64,000 nucleotides of DNA from Kistimonas sp. bin40. GTDB lineage: Bacteria > Pseudomonadota > Gammaproteobacteria > Pseudomonadales > Endozoicomonadaceae. The notes beneath the pieces are model-generated. The model had not been told where the DNA came from, ran no database searches, and was given only the letters and a program-made list of their open reading frames with translations. The stretch is taken from positions 1 through 64,000 of the forward strand of contig MPMQ01000005.1 of NCBI GenBank assembly GCA_002238585.1. The letters run 5' to 3'. The translations under genes and the position numbers were made by a program. Each line of letters opens with the position of its first letter. Position 1 is the first letter of the stretch. This document shows positions 10,252 through 20,188 of the stretch, in pieces.

Positions 10252-10894
10252 CTGCGGGACAAGCAGTCTTGATCCCAGTACGGAGCTGCTGTACCCAAAG
10301 GCAACGAAGAGATGCCCTGTACCTGCCTGTTTTTGGCAGGCGGTATAGAGCTCTCAGCGCCTCCTGCGCCAGATAAACGACATATAACTTGAAGACGCGG
10401 ATTTGCGACGATTGACGCACGACAAAAGTTTAATGATAAAGCCTGGATATGAACATCGGGCCAACAGAGAACGAACGCCTCGCATTATCCTGCCGGCCAG
10501 AAGTCGACAGGGAGAGAAGAAACCCAATGTTGGCAGCCATGCAACACGCGGGATGCAGCCTTCGAGAGCCCTCGTGACAGAAGGCTATTCGATGACCGGC
10601 CCCTCCGTACAATTAGACGTTTGTCGTTTTATCCTTTTATATTTAATTCTTACGCATTGTGTCGTTATTAATAGAACAACCAGAAACCTTGAATCAGTAT
10701 AAAGACGGCTTCCAGCCGGACTGATTCTCACCACCAGCGCTCCGCCCGGACCAGCTTCTGGTGTCTACACCAGCCACCGTCCTCCTCCGACCGCCTGCTC
10801 TGTCGAGGAGGACTTGACGCAGGGCACAAACATACCTTGAACTTGTCGGTTGAATGCCTCGGTAATGGGGCCACAACGAAAAGGAGTCAACCTC
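10252..10894. other. glyA-purD spacer, no gene seen
   Basis: About 640 bases without a supported gene. A short stem (CCTGCC/GGCAGG near 10322-10340) could help end glyA transcription, but has no T-run. No trace of purH, the usual upstream partner of purD, is visible. Confidence 0.5.
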
Positions 10895-12169
10895 TTGAAA
10901 GTCATGATAATAGGTTCCGGCAGCCGGGAGCATGCCCTGGCATGGAAGGTACGCCAGTCACCTCTGGTGCAGGAGGTATTTGTCGCACCAGGCAATGGCG
11001 GTACGGCACAGGAAGAAGGCATTTCCAATATCGCCATAGACGCCAAAGATACTGATGCTCTTGTGTCCTTTGCTCAAGACAGTCGTATCGACCTCACGCT
11101 CGTAGGGCCCGAGGATCCTCTGGTGCAGGGTCTTGTAGACCGTTTCAGAGCAAGAGGCCTGACTGTCTTTGGCCCCAGCCAACAAGCAGCACAGCTGGAA
11201 GGATCCAAGAACTTTGCCAAGGCATTCATGAAACGCCATGGTATTCCAACGGCGGAGTACGCCAGCTTTACCCAGCTGGATTCCGCAGAAAGCTGGATTC
11301 GCGAAAAAGGAACTCCACTGGTTATCAAAGCCGATGGCCTTGCCGCAGGGAAAGGCGTTGTTATCGCCAGAACAGAAGATGAGGCCCTGGGGGCTGTCCG
11401 GGATATGCTGGCGGGCGATGTGTTTGGAAAGGCTGGAAGCCGCGTCATTATCGAGGAGTTTCTTGAAGGGAAAGAAGTCAGTTTTATTGTAATGACTGAC
11501 GGCAAAGAGGTACTGCCGCTGGCCAGCAGCCAGGACCACAAAGCGCGCTATGATGGTGGTCAAGGACCCAATACAGGCGGCATGGGAGCCTGCTCGCCAG
11601 CATCAGCTTTGACGCCCTCTTTACATGAACACATTATGCAGCAGATCATTCTGCCTACTGTGCGCGGCATGGAGGCGGAAGGGCATGCCTACTCTGGTTT
11701 TCTTTATGTCGGGCTGATGATCGACTCTGACAGTGTTCCTCACGTACTGGAATACAACTGTCGTCTTGGTGATCCAGAAACCCAACCTATTCTCGTACGC
11801 CTGGAGTCTGATATTTTCGAGCTTTGTCTTGCAGGCGCCACAGGAAAACTGGGCGGTCATGAGTGCCAATGGGATCCACGTCCTGCCGTGGGTGTTGTGA
11901 TGGCAGCCGAGGGCTATCCCGGTGCCGTCAAGCGGGGAGACCCCATCACGGGCCTGGATGCAGTCGAAGACGCAAAAGTATTCCTGGGCGGAACGACCTT
12001 GCGTGATGATCAACTGGTGACGAACGGTGGTCGGGTGCTGTGTGTCACTGCATCAGGAGACAGCCTTCAGCACGCCAGGGAAAAGGCTTACAAGGCCGTT
12101 GGCAAAATTCACTGGAAAGGCTGCTGCTTTCGATCGGATATAGGGGCTGCCAACCAGCAAGATAATTGA
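10895..12169 (+). CDS. purD: phosphoribosylamine-glycine ligase
   Basis: PurD joins glycine to phosphoribosylamine using ATP, the second step of de novo purine synthesis. The 424-residue product has the full ATP-grasp layout: N-terminal GSGSREHALAWK, the QLEGSKNFAK and HGIPTAEY linker, VIKADGLAAGKGV, the catalytic region EFLEGKEVSF and SQDHKARYDGGQGPNTGGMG, then EYNCRLGDPETQ. TTG 10895 fits the family N-terminus and follows AAGGAG by eight bases; an in-frame ATG at 10865 would add ten unconserved residues. The glycine substrate is the product of the preceding gene glyA, but the 640-base gap argues against a shared operon. purH is absent upstream. Confidence 0.96.
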   Translation: MKVMIIGSGSREHALAWKVRQSPLVQEVFVAPGNGGTAQEEGISNIAIDAKDTDALVSFAQDSRIDLTLVGPEDPLVQGLVDRFRARGLTVFGPSQQAAQLEGSKNFAKAFMKRHGIPTAEYASFTQLDSAESWIREKGTPLVIKADGLAAGKGVVIARTEDEALGAVRDMLAGDVFGKAGSRVIIEEFLEGKEVSFIVMTDGKEVLPLASSQDHKARYDGGQGPNTGGMGACSPASALTPSLHEHIMQQIILPTVRGMEAEGHAYSGFLYVGLMIDSDSVPHVLEYNCRLGDPETQPILVRLESDIFELCLAGATGKLGGHECQWDPRPAVGVVMAAEGYPGAVKRGDPITGLDAVEDAKVFLGGTTLRDDQLVTNGGRVLCVTASGDSLQHAREKAYKAVGKIHWKGCCFRSDIGAANQQDN

Positions 12170-13210
12170 CGACTGCGACAGAGCAAAAAAAACAAAACAG
12201 TGGAAGTGCATCCTCTGTCGTGAGCAGGATGATCTGTCCGGTGGGCGCTATAGCCCTCTCTACGCCCGGGAGGCTGGCCAGGTATAGCGCCCCTCCCGGC
12301 ACGAGAGAGTAGGCAAGGAAGATAAAAGCATGGCCTGACGAAAAAACCGGCCCTGCCCCAACGAACAAAAACGCACCTCAAGCCACTGCGCTCCGTCCTG
12401 TGCCGCAGGGCTATCTGTCCCCGGACAAACTCCAGGGCCCATAGATTGAACTCTATCGATACAGATGGCGGGTTCAACCTCACTTCCTGCACACCTTTGC
12501 CAAAGACTCCTGGCGTACGATGGGAGCAGATTCCCTGGCTGAGGCCATTTACCTGTGAATGAAGAGGGCTGCATTTTACGCCTGCTCTCCTGAACTACCG
12601 CTCCTCTCACCTGCACAGACTTTTGACATCCTCCCCGCCCTGAAGGACGGGGCTTGCCGCGCACTGGGTCAGGATGCAATGATCCAGTAGTCTGGATCCG
12701 AAAATGCCCTGAATCACGCCAAGTGCTGAGCTATACGCCCGTCGTGCAAGCGAAGAACTACTCCGACTCCTCCTGCCGAACCATTTGCAAAACCTTCTGC
12801 ATCATGAGAGACGAGAATCGACAGTTGCCAGCCACCTGGAGAATTCAAGATCCATGTGCACACACACCAGACGAGCACTGACAAATATTTTTTGTCGCAT
12901 TTTGTCGCAGGAGAGGAACCGCACCCAAGTCGTCTGGAGCTCACACGATGACTGACGGAAAATGATTGACAGGGTACGCCCTGAACCGGTCCTGGATCAG
13001 CGAAAGCACGCCAAAGAAAAATCCGTGACTGGATATTCCTTTCTTTTGTCCGGATCGTTTTACGCCCACTCTGGCCGCTTCTGACCGAAAAGGCTGGTCA
13101 GCAAAAAGGACAACCTGCAGGTGTGTGAATTTCCTGAAGAAGCAAGCGCAACAGAACGGCCCGGCCTGTAAGCTGGGTAACAAAAGAAGGTGTGGAGGAA
13201 ACAAGAAATC
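12170..13210. other. long spacer holding one IS605-end-like palindrome
   Basis: No supported gene. The only recognised element is the palindromic repeat at 12624-12674. Several open frames on both strands lack ribosome sites and family resemblance. Confidence 0.5.
12624..12674 (+). mobile_element. IS200/IS605-end-like palindromic element, copy 1
   Basis: A 51-base block with a CCCCGCCC-TGAA-GGACGGGG hairpin, preceded by TGACATCCT and followed by a shared tail (CTTGCCGCGCACTGGGTCAGGA). Near-identical blocks occur at 14677-14725 (inverted) and 41905-41955, and a diverged one at 56367-56412. Such hairpins are typical of right ends of IS200/IS605-family (tnpB) elements. No transposase is nearby, so this is a solo end or a miniature element. 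Confidence 0.75.
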
Positions 13211-13286
13211 TGGTGGAGCCTGGCGGGATCGAACCGCCGACCTCAACACTGCCAGTGTTGCGCTCTCCCATCTGAGCTAAGGCCCC
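13211..13286 (-). tRNA. tRNA-Ala (anticodon GGC)
   Basis: A 76-base cloverleaf with acceptor GGGGCCT/AGGCTCC, anticodon stem CAACA/TGTTG around loop CTGGCAG (anticodon GGC), T-loop GGTTCGATCCC and encoded CCA. It is the only tRNA in this transcript as far as can be seen. Confidence 0.97.
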
Positions 13287-13367
13287 GCTGCACTGCGAAT
13301 ATCCAAGCCACCGCCTCTGTGCTACAAAGTCCGGCTGCGTCTGAATAAATCCCCATCGCGCCGACGC

Positions 13368-13396
13368 ATTCTAAAAATACGCCGACCTTCTGTCAA
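13368..13396 (-). promoter_or_regulatory. sigma-70 promoter of tRNA-Ala
   Basis: Minus-strand TTGACA (13396-13391) and TAGAAT (13373-13368) are spaced by 17 bases. The -10 box lies about 80 bases upstream of the mature tRNA, leaving a leader that may once have held another tRNA. Confidence 0.75.
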
Positions 13397-13652
13397 GCCC
13401 TACCTCTTCCTGTCAGGCGGTATGGCTTTATCCTGAATACACAACCTGCTCTGCTTCTCCCCAACAGCATCACCACCCTTCATGAGAACAACCCCATTTC
13501 AGGGAGTGAAGCTCACTGCACCCATTTTCTCCAGAGATACAGGTTCAAACACGGCTGTAAATTCATCCGGGGACAGCTTCCCCCCTCCCTGGCCGCCCGT
13601 GCGAACATGGTACAATGGTCGCCCTTCTTCCGTTCCTGAAAAGCTACATGCT

Positions 13653-14483
13653 ATGGCTGACACTGCCTCACCACCCGTTCCGCCCACCGCAGTGCCGGAT
13701 CACCTGGTCCGCTTTGGTGGAATAGCTCGTCTGTATGGCGGCCTGGCACTGGAGCGCCTGCGTCACGCCCATGTCTGCATTATTGGTATAGGCGGTGTGG
13801 GCTCCTGGGCGGCCGAAGCCTTGGCGCGCACTGGCATAGGACATATCACGCTGATTGATATGGACGACATTTGCAAAACAAACATCAACCGCCAGCTTCA
13901 TGCCCTGGAGCACAACACAGGACAATCCAAGGTCACTGTCATGGCAGCTCGCCTGCGTGCGATCAATCCGGCCATACAGGTAAACGAAGTAGAAGACTTT
14001 ATCACTCCCGACAACCCGGTCGAGCATCTGACGTCCAGATTTGACTATGTTTTTGATGCTATTGACAGCTTTCGCGTCAAAGCCGCCATCATCGCCCATT
14101 GTCGCTACCACAAAATACCCGTGATCACCGCAGGAGCTGCCGGCGGACTGATTGATCCACTGTGCATAACAGTGGCAGATCTGACAAGAACCATCCAGGA
14201 TCCCCTTGCCAAAAAAACGCGGGACTTCCTGCGCTACCGTTACCGGTTTCCGAGCAACAGAAAGCGCCGCTTTGCCGTCACCTGTGTCTTTTCTACAGAA
14301 ATGATCCGTTACCCACAGCCCGACGGGACCTTGGCGACAACCAAGCCTGAAAAGGTCTCAGGCATGAGCTGCGATAGTGGACTGGGTACCAGCACCATGG
14401 TCACCGCCAGTTTCGGTTTTGTAGCCGCCTCCCGGATAGTACAGGCTCTGCTGAAAGACCATCGTTGTCGGCCTCCGCAATAG
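13653..14483 (+). CDS. tcdA: tRNA threonylcarbamoyladenosine dehydratase
   Basis: TcdA (CsdL/YgdL) is an E1-like enzyme that uses ATP to dehydrate t6A37 in ANN-decoding tRNAs to the cyclic form ct6A. The protein of 276 residues matches it throughout: RFGGIARLYGG, the nucleotide-binding glycine loop GIGGVGSWAAEALARTG, DMDDICKTNINRQ, DFITPDN, then AGGLIDP and TIQDPLAKK. ATG 13653 fits the family start; the frame is open further up to 13482 but that part is not conserved. The ribosome site is weak. It is monocistronic, without the csd desulfurase genes. Confidence 0.95.
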   Translation: MADTASPPVPPTAVPDHLVRFGGIARLYGGLALERLRHAHVCIIGIGGVGSWAAEALARTGIGHITLIDMDDICKTNINRQLHALEHNTGQSKVTVMAARLRAINPAIQVNEVEDFITPDNPVEHLTSRFDYVFDAIDSFRVKAAIIAHCRYHKIPVITAGAAGGLIDPLCITVADLTRTIQDPLAKKTRDFLRYRYRFPSNRKRRFAVTCVFSTEMIRYPQPDGTLATTKPEKVSGMSCDSGLGTSTMVTASFGFVAASRIVQALLKDHRCRPPQ

Positions 14484-15174
14484 CGAAACCTGTTCCAGGA
14501 CCGCTTCCCGCCAGCCCGAAAAACAGACGAGTGCAGGCTATGCTTTCAGCGACAATGGACATCCGATTTTGGCATCTTTGCAAAAGTGTTGAACAAAGAA
14601 TTGCGCAACACTGCTGTGAAGCTGTTAATACAGTCGAACAGAAAATCATGCCACCCCACAATGCCCCTTGTCTCGGCTGACCCAGTGCGCGGCAAGCCCC
14701 GTCCTTCAGGGCGGGGAGGGTGTCAATGTATGAGTTTGCGGCCCCCAGCACAGCATCCGACCGGCTCCTTTTCTCGCGGGAATTCTCCTGAACATCACTG
14801 ACGCAAGCCTTTCTTGTCGCAGGAAAAGAGCTGCACCCGGCGTCTCTGACCCAATGCTTTATCAACTTGTGTTTTTCCTGAACAGGAAGTAATACACGAC
14901 AACTACGGCAAAATCCACGCAGGCCCCAGAGCGGTTGCAGCTCGAAAGATGGCAAGGAACCACCTCACCGAATACGTAACCCCTCGCATCTGGCCTGGGG
15001 GGGAATGACGCAGGGTGTCTTGATTATCTCCAGACAATCACCACATAATCAGGTCTTGTTGGCCTGCAGTCTGTGCCCCCAGTTGGCTTCTGGGCAAACT
15101 GAGACAGCTCAGGAAAAAAATTGATCCACACCGGATGTCGTCGAGTCCAGTGTGCAAGGGAATGAGGAGCAGTC
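14484..15174. other. spacer between tcdA and the PhoH-family gene, one palindromic element
   Basis: About 690 bases without a supported gene. It contains the inverted IS605-end-like copy at 14677-14725 and nothing else recognised. Confidence 0.5.
14677..14725 (-). mobile_element. IS200/IS605-end-like palindromic element, copy 2 (inverted)
   Basis: The reverse complement of this block repeats copy 1 almost exactly, including the imperfect CCCCGCCC/GGACGGGG stem and the CTTGCCGCGCACTGGGTCAG tail. Copies 1 and 2 face each other across tRNA-Ala and tcdA, about 2 kb apart. Confidence 0.75.
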
Positions 15175-16593
15175 ATGCAGGATGCAGTGACGCTGACGTC
15201 GGTTCCACCGTCGCATCAGACTACCTATGTTCTGGACAGCAACGTCCTGATTCACGACCCCAATGCCATCCTGAACTTCAAGGAGCATAAGGTTGTTATT
15301 CCCATCATTGTTCTCGAAGAGCTGGACAAGCTGAAAAATGGAAAGCAGATCATAGCAGCCGATTGTCGTCAGGCAATCCGACTGATAGACAGCATTGTGG
15401 GCAAGGCCTCCCCCGAAGAAATCGAGCAGGGCGTCCCCATCCACAGAAGTGACAAGGGCTCAACCGAGGGATCGCTCTCGATACAAATGAACAACTCACC
15501 GCCCTCTGTTGTCATGTTACCCACTGAGCTGAACGACAACAGAATTATCAACGATGTGTGCCACCTGAAGCACCAGAACCCCGATCGGAGTTTTGTGCTG
15601 GTCACCAAAGACATCAACATGCGTCTCAAGGCACGTGGCTGCGGCTTGATGGCAGAAGACTATCACAGCGATCAGCAGATAGCGGATGTCAAATACCTGC
15701 CCAGAGGAGTCAGGGAAATCGAGGGTTGCCTGTGGGACAGAATCCACCAGGTCGAAACACTGCAGCACAACGGACGCACCCTGCACAAACTTCCCAAGCT
15801 GGAAGCCTTTGGCAACCCGGCCGTCAATGAGTTTATCACCGACCAGCAGGACTTCGTTGGCAAAGTCGTGCCATACCAACCAGGCGACGACCAGGACAGT
15901 ACGCTCGTTCTGCAACATCTGGACCGCAATGCACTGCTCAACCGCAAGGCCTGGGGCTTGCAGCCGCTGGACATCTACCAGGCAATGGCCCTGCATTTGC
16001 TGCTGGATCCCGACATTCAGCTCGTGAATCTGACAGGTCCTGCCGGTTCCGGAAAAACCATTCTCGCTCTGGCTGCCGCTATAGAGATGACCGTCACAGA
16101 CCACCAATTCAGACGCATCATCGTTACCCGCAGCACCAGGGGACTCGATGAAGACATAGGCTTCCTGCCGGGCACAGAGGCAGAAAAAATGGAGCCCTGG
16201 CTGGGTGCAATTACAGATAATCTGGAAGCGCTACACAGTGATGACGAAAGCAGCCGCAGCAGCGTGGAGTACATACTTGATCGTGTGCCCATTCACTTCA
16301 AGTCCCTCAATTACATCAGGGGGCGCAGCTTTCAGAACAGTCTCATTATCATTGATGAGTGCCAGAATCTGACACCACACCAAATGAAGACCATCATCAC
16401 CCGGGCCGGCTCCGGCAGCAAGGTGATCTGTCTGGGAAACCTGGCCCAGATTGATACGCCTTATCTGAATCCGGTCAGCTCGGGACTCACCTACCTGACC
16501 CAGCGTTTTCGTCACTTCGAGCACGGCGGCATGATCCACCTCAACGGCGTCCCCCGCTCAGAATTGGCCGCTTTCGCCGAGACCAACCTCTAG
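15175..16593 (+). CDS. PIN domain plus PhoH-family ATPase (YlaK/PhoH2 type)
   Basis: The 472-residue protein has an N-terminal PIN nuclease domain (residues about 15-180, with TYVLDSNVLIHDP and a later TKDINMRLKA carrying acidic residues) fused to a C-terminal PhoH ATPase (Walker A GPAGSGKTI near residue 290, Walker B IIIDECQN near 390). PhoH2-type fusions are described as ATP-dependent RNA helicase-nucleases. The start ATG follows GAGGAG by seven bases. It is not the shorter ybeZ/phoL-type PhoH, which lacks the PIN part. The gene is alone and converges on acnB, sharing a hairpin in the gap. Confidence 0.93.
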   Translation: MQDAVTLTSVPPSHQTTYVLDSNVLIHDPNAILNFKEHKVVIPIIVLEELDKLKNGKQIIAADCRQAIRLIDSIVGKASPEEIEQGVPIHRSDKGSTEGSLSIQMNNSPPSVVMLPTELNDNRIINDVCHLKHQNPDRSFVLVTKDINMRLKARGCGLMAEDYHSDQQIADVKYLPRGVREIEGCLWDRIHQVETLQHNGRTLHKLPKLEAFGNPAVNEFITDQQDFVGKVVPYQPGDDQDSTLVLQHLDRNALLNRKAWGLQPLDIYQAMALHLLLDPDIQLVNLTGPAGSGKTILALAAAIEMTVTDHQFRRIIVTRSTRGLDEDIGFLPGTEAEKMEPWLGAITDNLEALHSDDESSRSSVEYILDRVPIHFKSLNYIRGRSFQNSLIIIDECQNLTPHQMKTIITRAGSGSKVICLGNLAQIDTPYLNPVSSGLTYLTQRFRHFEHGGMIHLNGVPRSELAAFAETNL

Positions 16594-16607
16594 GACCTTC
16601 TGGGATC

Positions 16608-16635
16608 CTCCTCCACCCGCGTTGGCGTGGAGGAG
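16608..16635. terminator. inverted repeat between convergent phoH-type gene and acnB
   Basis: Perfect 9-bp arms CTCCTCCAC and GTGGAGGAG enclose a 10-base loop, 14 bases past the plus-strand stop and about 50 bases from the acnB stop. There is no T-run on either side, so a bidirectional terminator is likely but not certain. Confidence 0.5.
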
Positions 16636-16684
16636 CCAGAAACATTTGTCCCCGTCCCGGACAGCAAGCCTCACGCCAGCCAGA

Positions 16685-19279
16685 TCAGCTGACGCGGGCA
16701 ATCACCTCCTCTGCAGGCCCGCGGTAGGTGTCCATATTGTCAAAGTTCATGTAGCGGTAAATATCCGCAGACATGCTGTCGATTTTACTGGCATAACGCC
16801 GGTACTCCTCCAGAGTCGGAATCCGTCCCAGAAGAGCGCCAACCGCAGCCAGTTCCGCAGAGCACAGATACACATTGGCACCATCACCCAACCGGTTCGG
16901 GAAGTTGCGTGTAGACGTGGACAGCACCGTCGCTCCAGGCTCGACACGAGCCTGATTCCCCATGCAGAGAGAACAGCCAGGAATTTCAGTACGCACACCT
17001 GCGCGGTCGTAGATAACGTAATACCCCTCCTGGGTCAGCTGATCCTTGTCCATTCTGGTCGGAGGACTCATCCAGAAGCGCGTTTTCAAGGGCTCCCGAT
17101 TCTGATCCAGCAGCTTTCCAGCCGCACGAAAATGTCCAATGTTGGTCATGCAGGAGCCCAGAAAAACTTCATCCACCTTGTCACCGGCAACATCAGACAG
17201 CAGCCGGGCATCATCCGGATCATTCGGCGCACAGAGCACTGGCTCATGGATATCTGCCAGATCAATTTCTATAACAGCTGCATACTCAGCATCGGGATCC
17301 GCACGCATCAGGGAAGGGTCGGCAAGCCAGTCTTCCATTTTCCGGGCACGACGCTCCAACGTCCGCGGATCACCATATTTTTCACTGATCATCCAGCGCA
17401 GCATGGTAATGTTGGAACGCAAGTATTCAGATACAGATTCTTCGGACAGGGTGATGGTACAGCCTGCGGCTGAACGCTCGGCCGAGGCATCAGAAAGCTC
17501 AAATGCCTGTTCTACCGTCAAGGATTCCAGGCCTTCAATTTCCAGTACCCGACCAGAAAAAATGTTTTTCTTGCCGGCCTTTTCCACAGTCAGCAAGCCC
17601 TGGCGTATAGCATAGAGCGGGATGGCATGAACCAGATCCCTCAGTGTAATGCCAGGTCGCATCTCACCTCGAAAGCACACCTTCACCGACTCTGGCATAT
17701 CCAGAGGCATCACCCCGGTCGCAGCGGCAAACGCCACCAGCCCGGATCCCGCCGGAAACGATATTCCCATAGGAAAGCGCGTGTGGGAGTCGGCACCTGT
17801 GCCCACCGTATCCGGCAGCAGCATACGGTTCATCCAGCTGTGGATAATGCCATCGCCAGGACGCAGCGCCACACCACCCCGGTTCATAATAAAAGACGGC
17901 AGGCTATGCTGCATTTCAATGTCGACCGGCTTGGGATAGGCCGCTGTATGACAAAAAGATTGCATCACCAGGTCAGTTGAAAAACCAAGACACGCCAAGT
18001 CCTTGAGTTCATCCCGCGTCATGGGTCCCGTGGTATCCTGGGAACCAACAGTCGTCATACGCGGCTCACAGTACTGCCCGGGGCGCACACCTTCTACGCC
18101 ACAAGCCCGTCCCACCATTTTCTGGGCCAGGGTGTATCCCTTGCCACTCGCACCAGGTTCGACCGGACAACGGAACACCTTTGATGGCCCCAGACCCAGC
18201 GAGTCCCGCGCCTTTTCAGTCAAGCCGCGTCCTATGATCAGATTGATCCGCCCACCGGCTCGCACCTCGTCGAGAATCACTTCAGACTTGTAGCTGAACT
18301 GAGAAAGTGTCTCGCCAGCCTCATCAAGGACGAGTCCTTCATAAGGCCGAATCTCAATGACATCGCCCATGTTCAACTTTTCAACCGGCGCCTCAAAAAC
18401 CAGAACACCAGCATCTTCCATGGTGTTGAAGAAAATAGGCGCGATCTTGCCCCCTATACACACCCCTTTGCACCTTTTGTTGGGCACACCAGGAATATCC
18501 TCACCAAAAAACCAGAGAACCGAGTTGGTGGCCGATTTGCGTGACGATCCTGTACCCACAACATCGCCCACAAAGGCAACCGGCAGCCCCCGCGCCTTGA
18601 TGGCTTCAATCTGACGCATGGGACCCGTGACACCCGGCTCGTCCGGGGTCAATCCTTCGCGCGGCATTTTGTAGGCAGCACGAGCGTGCAAGGGAATGTC
18701 AGGACGGGACCAGGCATCAGGCGCGGGGGAAAGGTCATCAGTATTTGTTTCGCCTGAAACCTTGAAGACAACCATCCGGATACTCTTGGGAACCGCAGGC
18801 TGGCGGGTGAACCACTCGGCATCAGCCCAGGACTGCAGAACAGACTGCGCATGTGGATTCTTGCCCTCACGCGCCTTCTCCTCCACATCATGGAACGCCT
18901 CAAACATCAACAGCGTGTGCTTGAGTTGCGTTGCAGCCAGGGGCCCCATCTCCTCGTCATCCAGCAAGGACACCAGAGGGGCAACATTGTAACCACCCAG
19001 CATCCCGCCCAGCAGGATCACTGCTTTTTCCCGGTCAATCAGAGGAGATTGAGTCTCACCTGCCACTATGGCGGACAGAAATGCAGCCTTGACGCAGGCG
19101 GCTTCATCCACGCCAGGTGGCACACGATCAGTGAGCAAATCGAGCAAAAAGTCTTCTTCCCCGGCCGGTGGCTCTTTCAGCAATTCCACCAGCCCCGTTA
19201 CCTGCTCTGCTGTGAGAGGCTTGGGGGGGATACCTTGCGCTGTGCGCTCCTCGATCTGCCTGCGATAGGCTTCCAGCAT
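16685..19279 (-). CDS. acnB: aconitate hydratase B
   Basis: AcnB isomerises citrate to isocitrate via cis-aconitate in the citric acid cycle using a [4Fe-4S] cluster; the apo-form of homologues binds mRNA. The 864-residue product follows the AcnB order: N-terminal HEAT-like domain (LLGGMLGGYNVAPLV), the swivel domain with VGTGSSRKSATNSVLW, then the catalytic core with GTGADSHTRFP. Cluster cysteines are in FLGSCMTNIGHF and GCSLCMGNQA. The size equals that of E. coli AcnB (865). The start ATG follows GAGGGTG by about ten bases. It is monocistronic. Confidence 0.97.
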   Translation of the reverse strand: MLEAYRRQIEERTAQGIPPKPLTAEQVTGLVELLKEPPAGEEDFLLDLLTDRVPPGVDEAACVKAAFLSAIVAGETQSPLIDREKAVILLGGMLGGYNVAPLVSLLDDEEMGPLAATQLKHTLLMFEAFHDVEEKAREGKNPHAQSVLQSWADAEWFTRQPAVPKSIRMVVFKVSGETNTDDLSPAPDAWSRPDIPLHARAAYKMPREGLTPDEPGVTGPMRQIEAIKARGLPVAFVGDVVGTGSSRKSATNSVLWFFGEDIPGVPNKRCKGVCIGGKIAPIFFNTMEDAGVLVFEAPVEKLNMGDVIEIRPYEGLVLDEAGETLSQFSYKSEVILDEVRAGGRINLIIGRGLTEKARDSLGLGPSKVFRCPVEPGASGKGYTLAQKMVGRACGVEGVRPGQYCEPRMTTVGSQDTTGPMTRDELKDLACLGFSTDLVMQSFCHTAAYPKPVDIEMQHSLPSFIMNRGGVALRPGDGIIHSWMNRMLLPDTVGTGADSHTRFPMGISFPAGSGLVAFAAATGVMPLDMPESVKVCFRGEMRPGITLRDLVHAIPLYAIRQGLLTVEKAGKKNIFSGRVLEIEGLESLTVEQAFELSDASAERSAAGCTITLSEESVSEYLRSNITMLRWMISEKYGDPRTLERRARKMEDWLADPSLMRADPDAEYAAVIEIDLADIHEPVLCAPNDPDDARLLSDVAGDKVDEVFLGSCMTNIGHFRAAGKLLDQNREPLKTRFWMSPPTRMDKDQLTQEGYYVIYDRAGVRTEIPGCSLCMGNQARVEPGATVLSTSTRNFPNRLGDGANVYLCSAELAAVGALLGRIPTLEEYRRYASKIDSMSADIYRYMNFDNMDTYRGPAEEVIARVS

Positions 19280-19552
19280 TGTTGTTCACCCTCGTCTAAC
19301 GGTTGGACAAAGCACCGGGCACCCAGTGCCGCACCTGCAAGCCAGCCCGGAGAGAGGCAACAGGCCTCAACCGAAGCAGCAACACCCGCCCCAGCTCACA
19401 CCAACACGGGTCGCAGGAGTATAACCGAACAGACGGCAACCCGTTAACCCAATGCAGGGGTCAAGATACACTGCACAGCTGGAGTGCACCTGCCGAGCTG
19501 ATATGATGGGCCAGGTGCTGCCGCATCCCTGGCATTTACGTAGAGACCATCC

Positions 19553-20188
19553 ATGACACGACAAGCCCACCTTCGTTCCACCGGAAAGGCTTTTCCTGAA
19601 CTTTCTCAGTTCCTTTTGTGCCCGACGCCGCCAGCCTGGCTGGAGCAGGCACCACGTCAGCTTGATATTCTGCTGATTGACCACGCTCACTGTGAGAAAA
19701 AGGCCGCCGCTACCGCCTTCCAGTTGATGTTCCGTTATACCGATAACCTGGCACTGCAAAACAGCATGTCACGCCTCGCCAGGGAGGAGTTGCGTCACTA
19801 CGAACAAGTGTTAGCCATAATGAAACGCCGGGGCATCAGCTATGGACCCCTGGCAGCCTCAGGCTATGCGAGCCAGATGCGCGCACACATACGCACCAGA
19901 GAGCCTGAGCGACTGATTGACAGCCTGATCGTCGGCGCTTTTATCGAAGCGCGCAGCTGTGAAAGGTTTGGTGCCATGGCACCTTTACTGGACAAAGAGC
20001 TCAATGCCTTCTACACCGGTCTGCGGGCCTCTGAAGCTCGCCACTTTCAGGTCTATCTGCAGTTGGCCCAGGCAGCCGCCGATGGCGAATCCCTGGACGA
20101 CCGGATAGCCCTGTTTGCGGAAGCCGATCGCTGTGCAGTCACCACACCGGACGCCAAATTCCGCTTCCACTCAGGGGCCAGCGTCTGA
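19553..20188 (+). CDS. miaE: tRNA-(ms2io6A37) hydroxylase
   Basis: MiaE hydroxylates the isopentenyl group of 2-methylthio-isopentenyl-adenosine at position 37 of tRNAs reading U-initial codons, using a di-iron centre and O2. The 211-residue protein carries the ferritin-like iron ligands: Glu in AHCEKKAA, the ExxH in REELRHYEQ, Glu in FIEARSCERF and ExxH in SEARHFQVY. The ribosome site is weak (GAGA). miaA and miaB, which make its substrate, are not in this window. Confidence 0.95.
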   Translation: MTRQAHLRSTGKAFPELSQFLLCPTPPAWLEQAPRQLDILLIDHAHCEKKAAATAFQLMFRYTDNLALQNSMSRLAREELRHYEQVLAIMKRRGISYGPLAASGYASQMRAHIRTREPERLIDSLIVGAFIEARSCERFGAMAPLLDKELNAFYTGLRASEARHFQVYLQLAQAAADGESLDDRIALFAEADRCAVTTPDAKFRFHSGASV

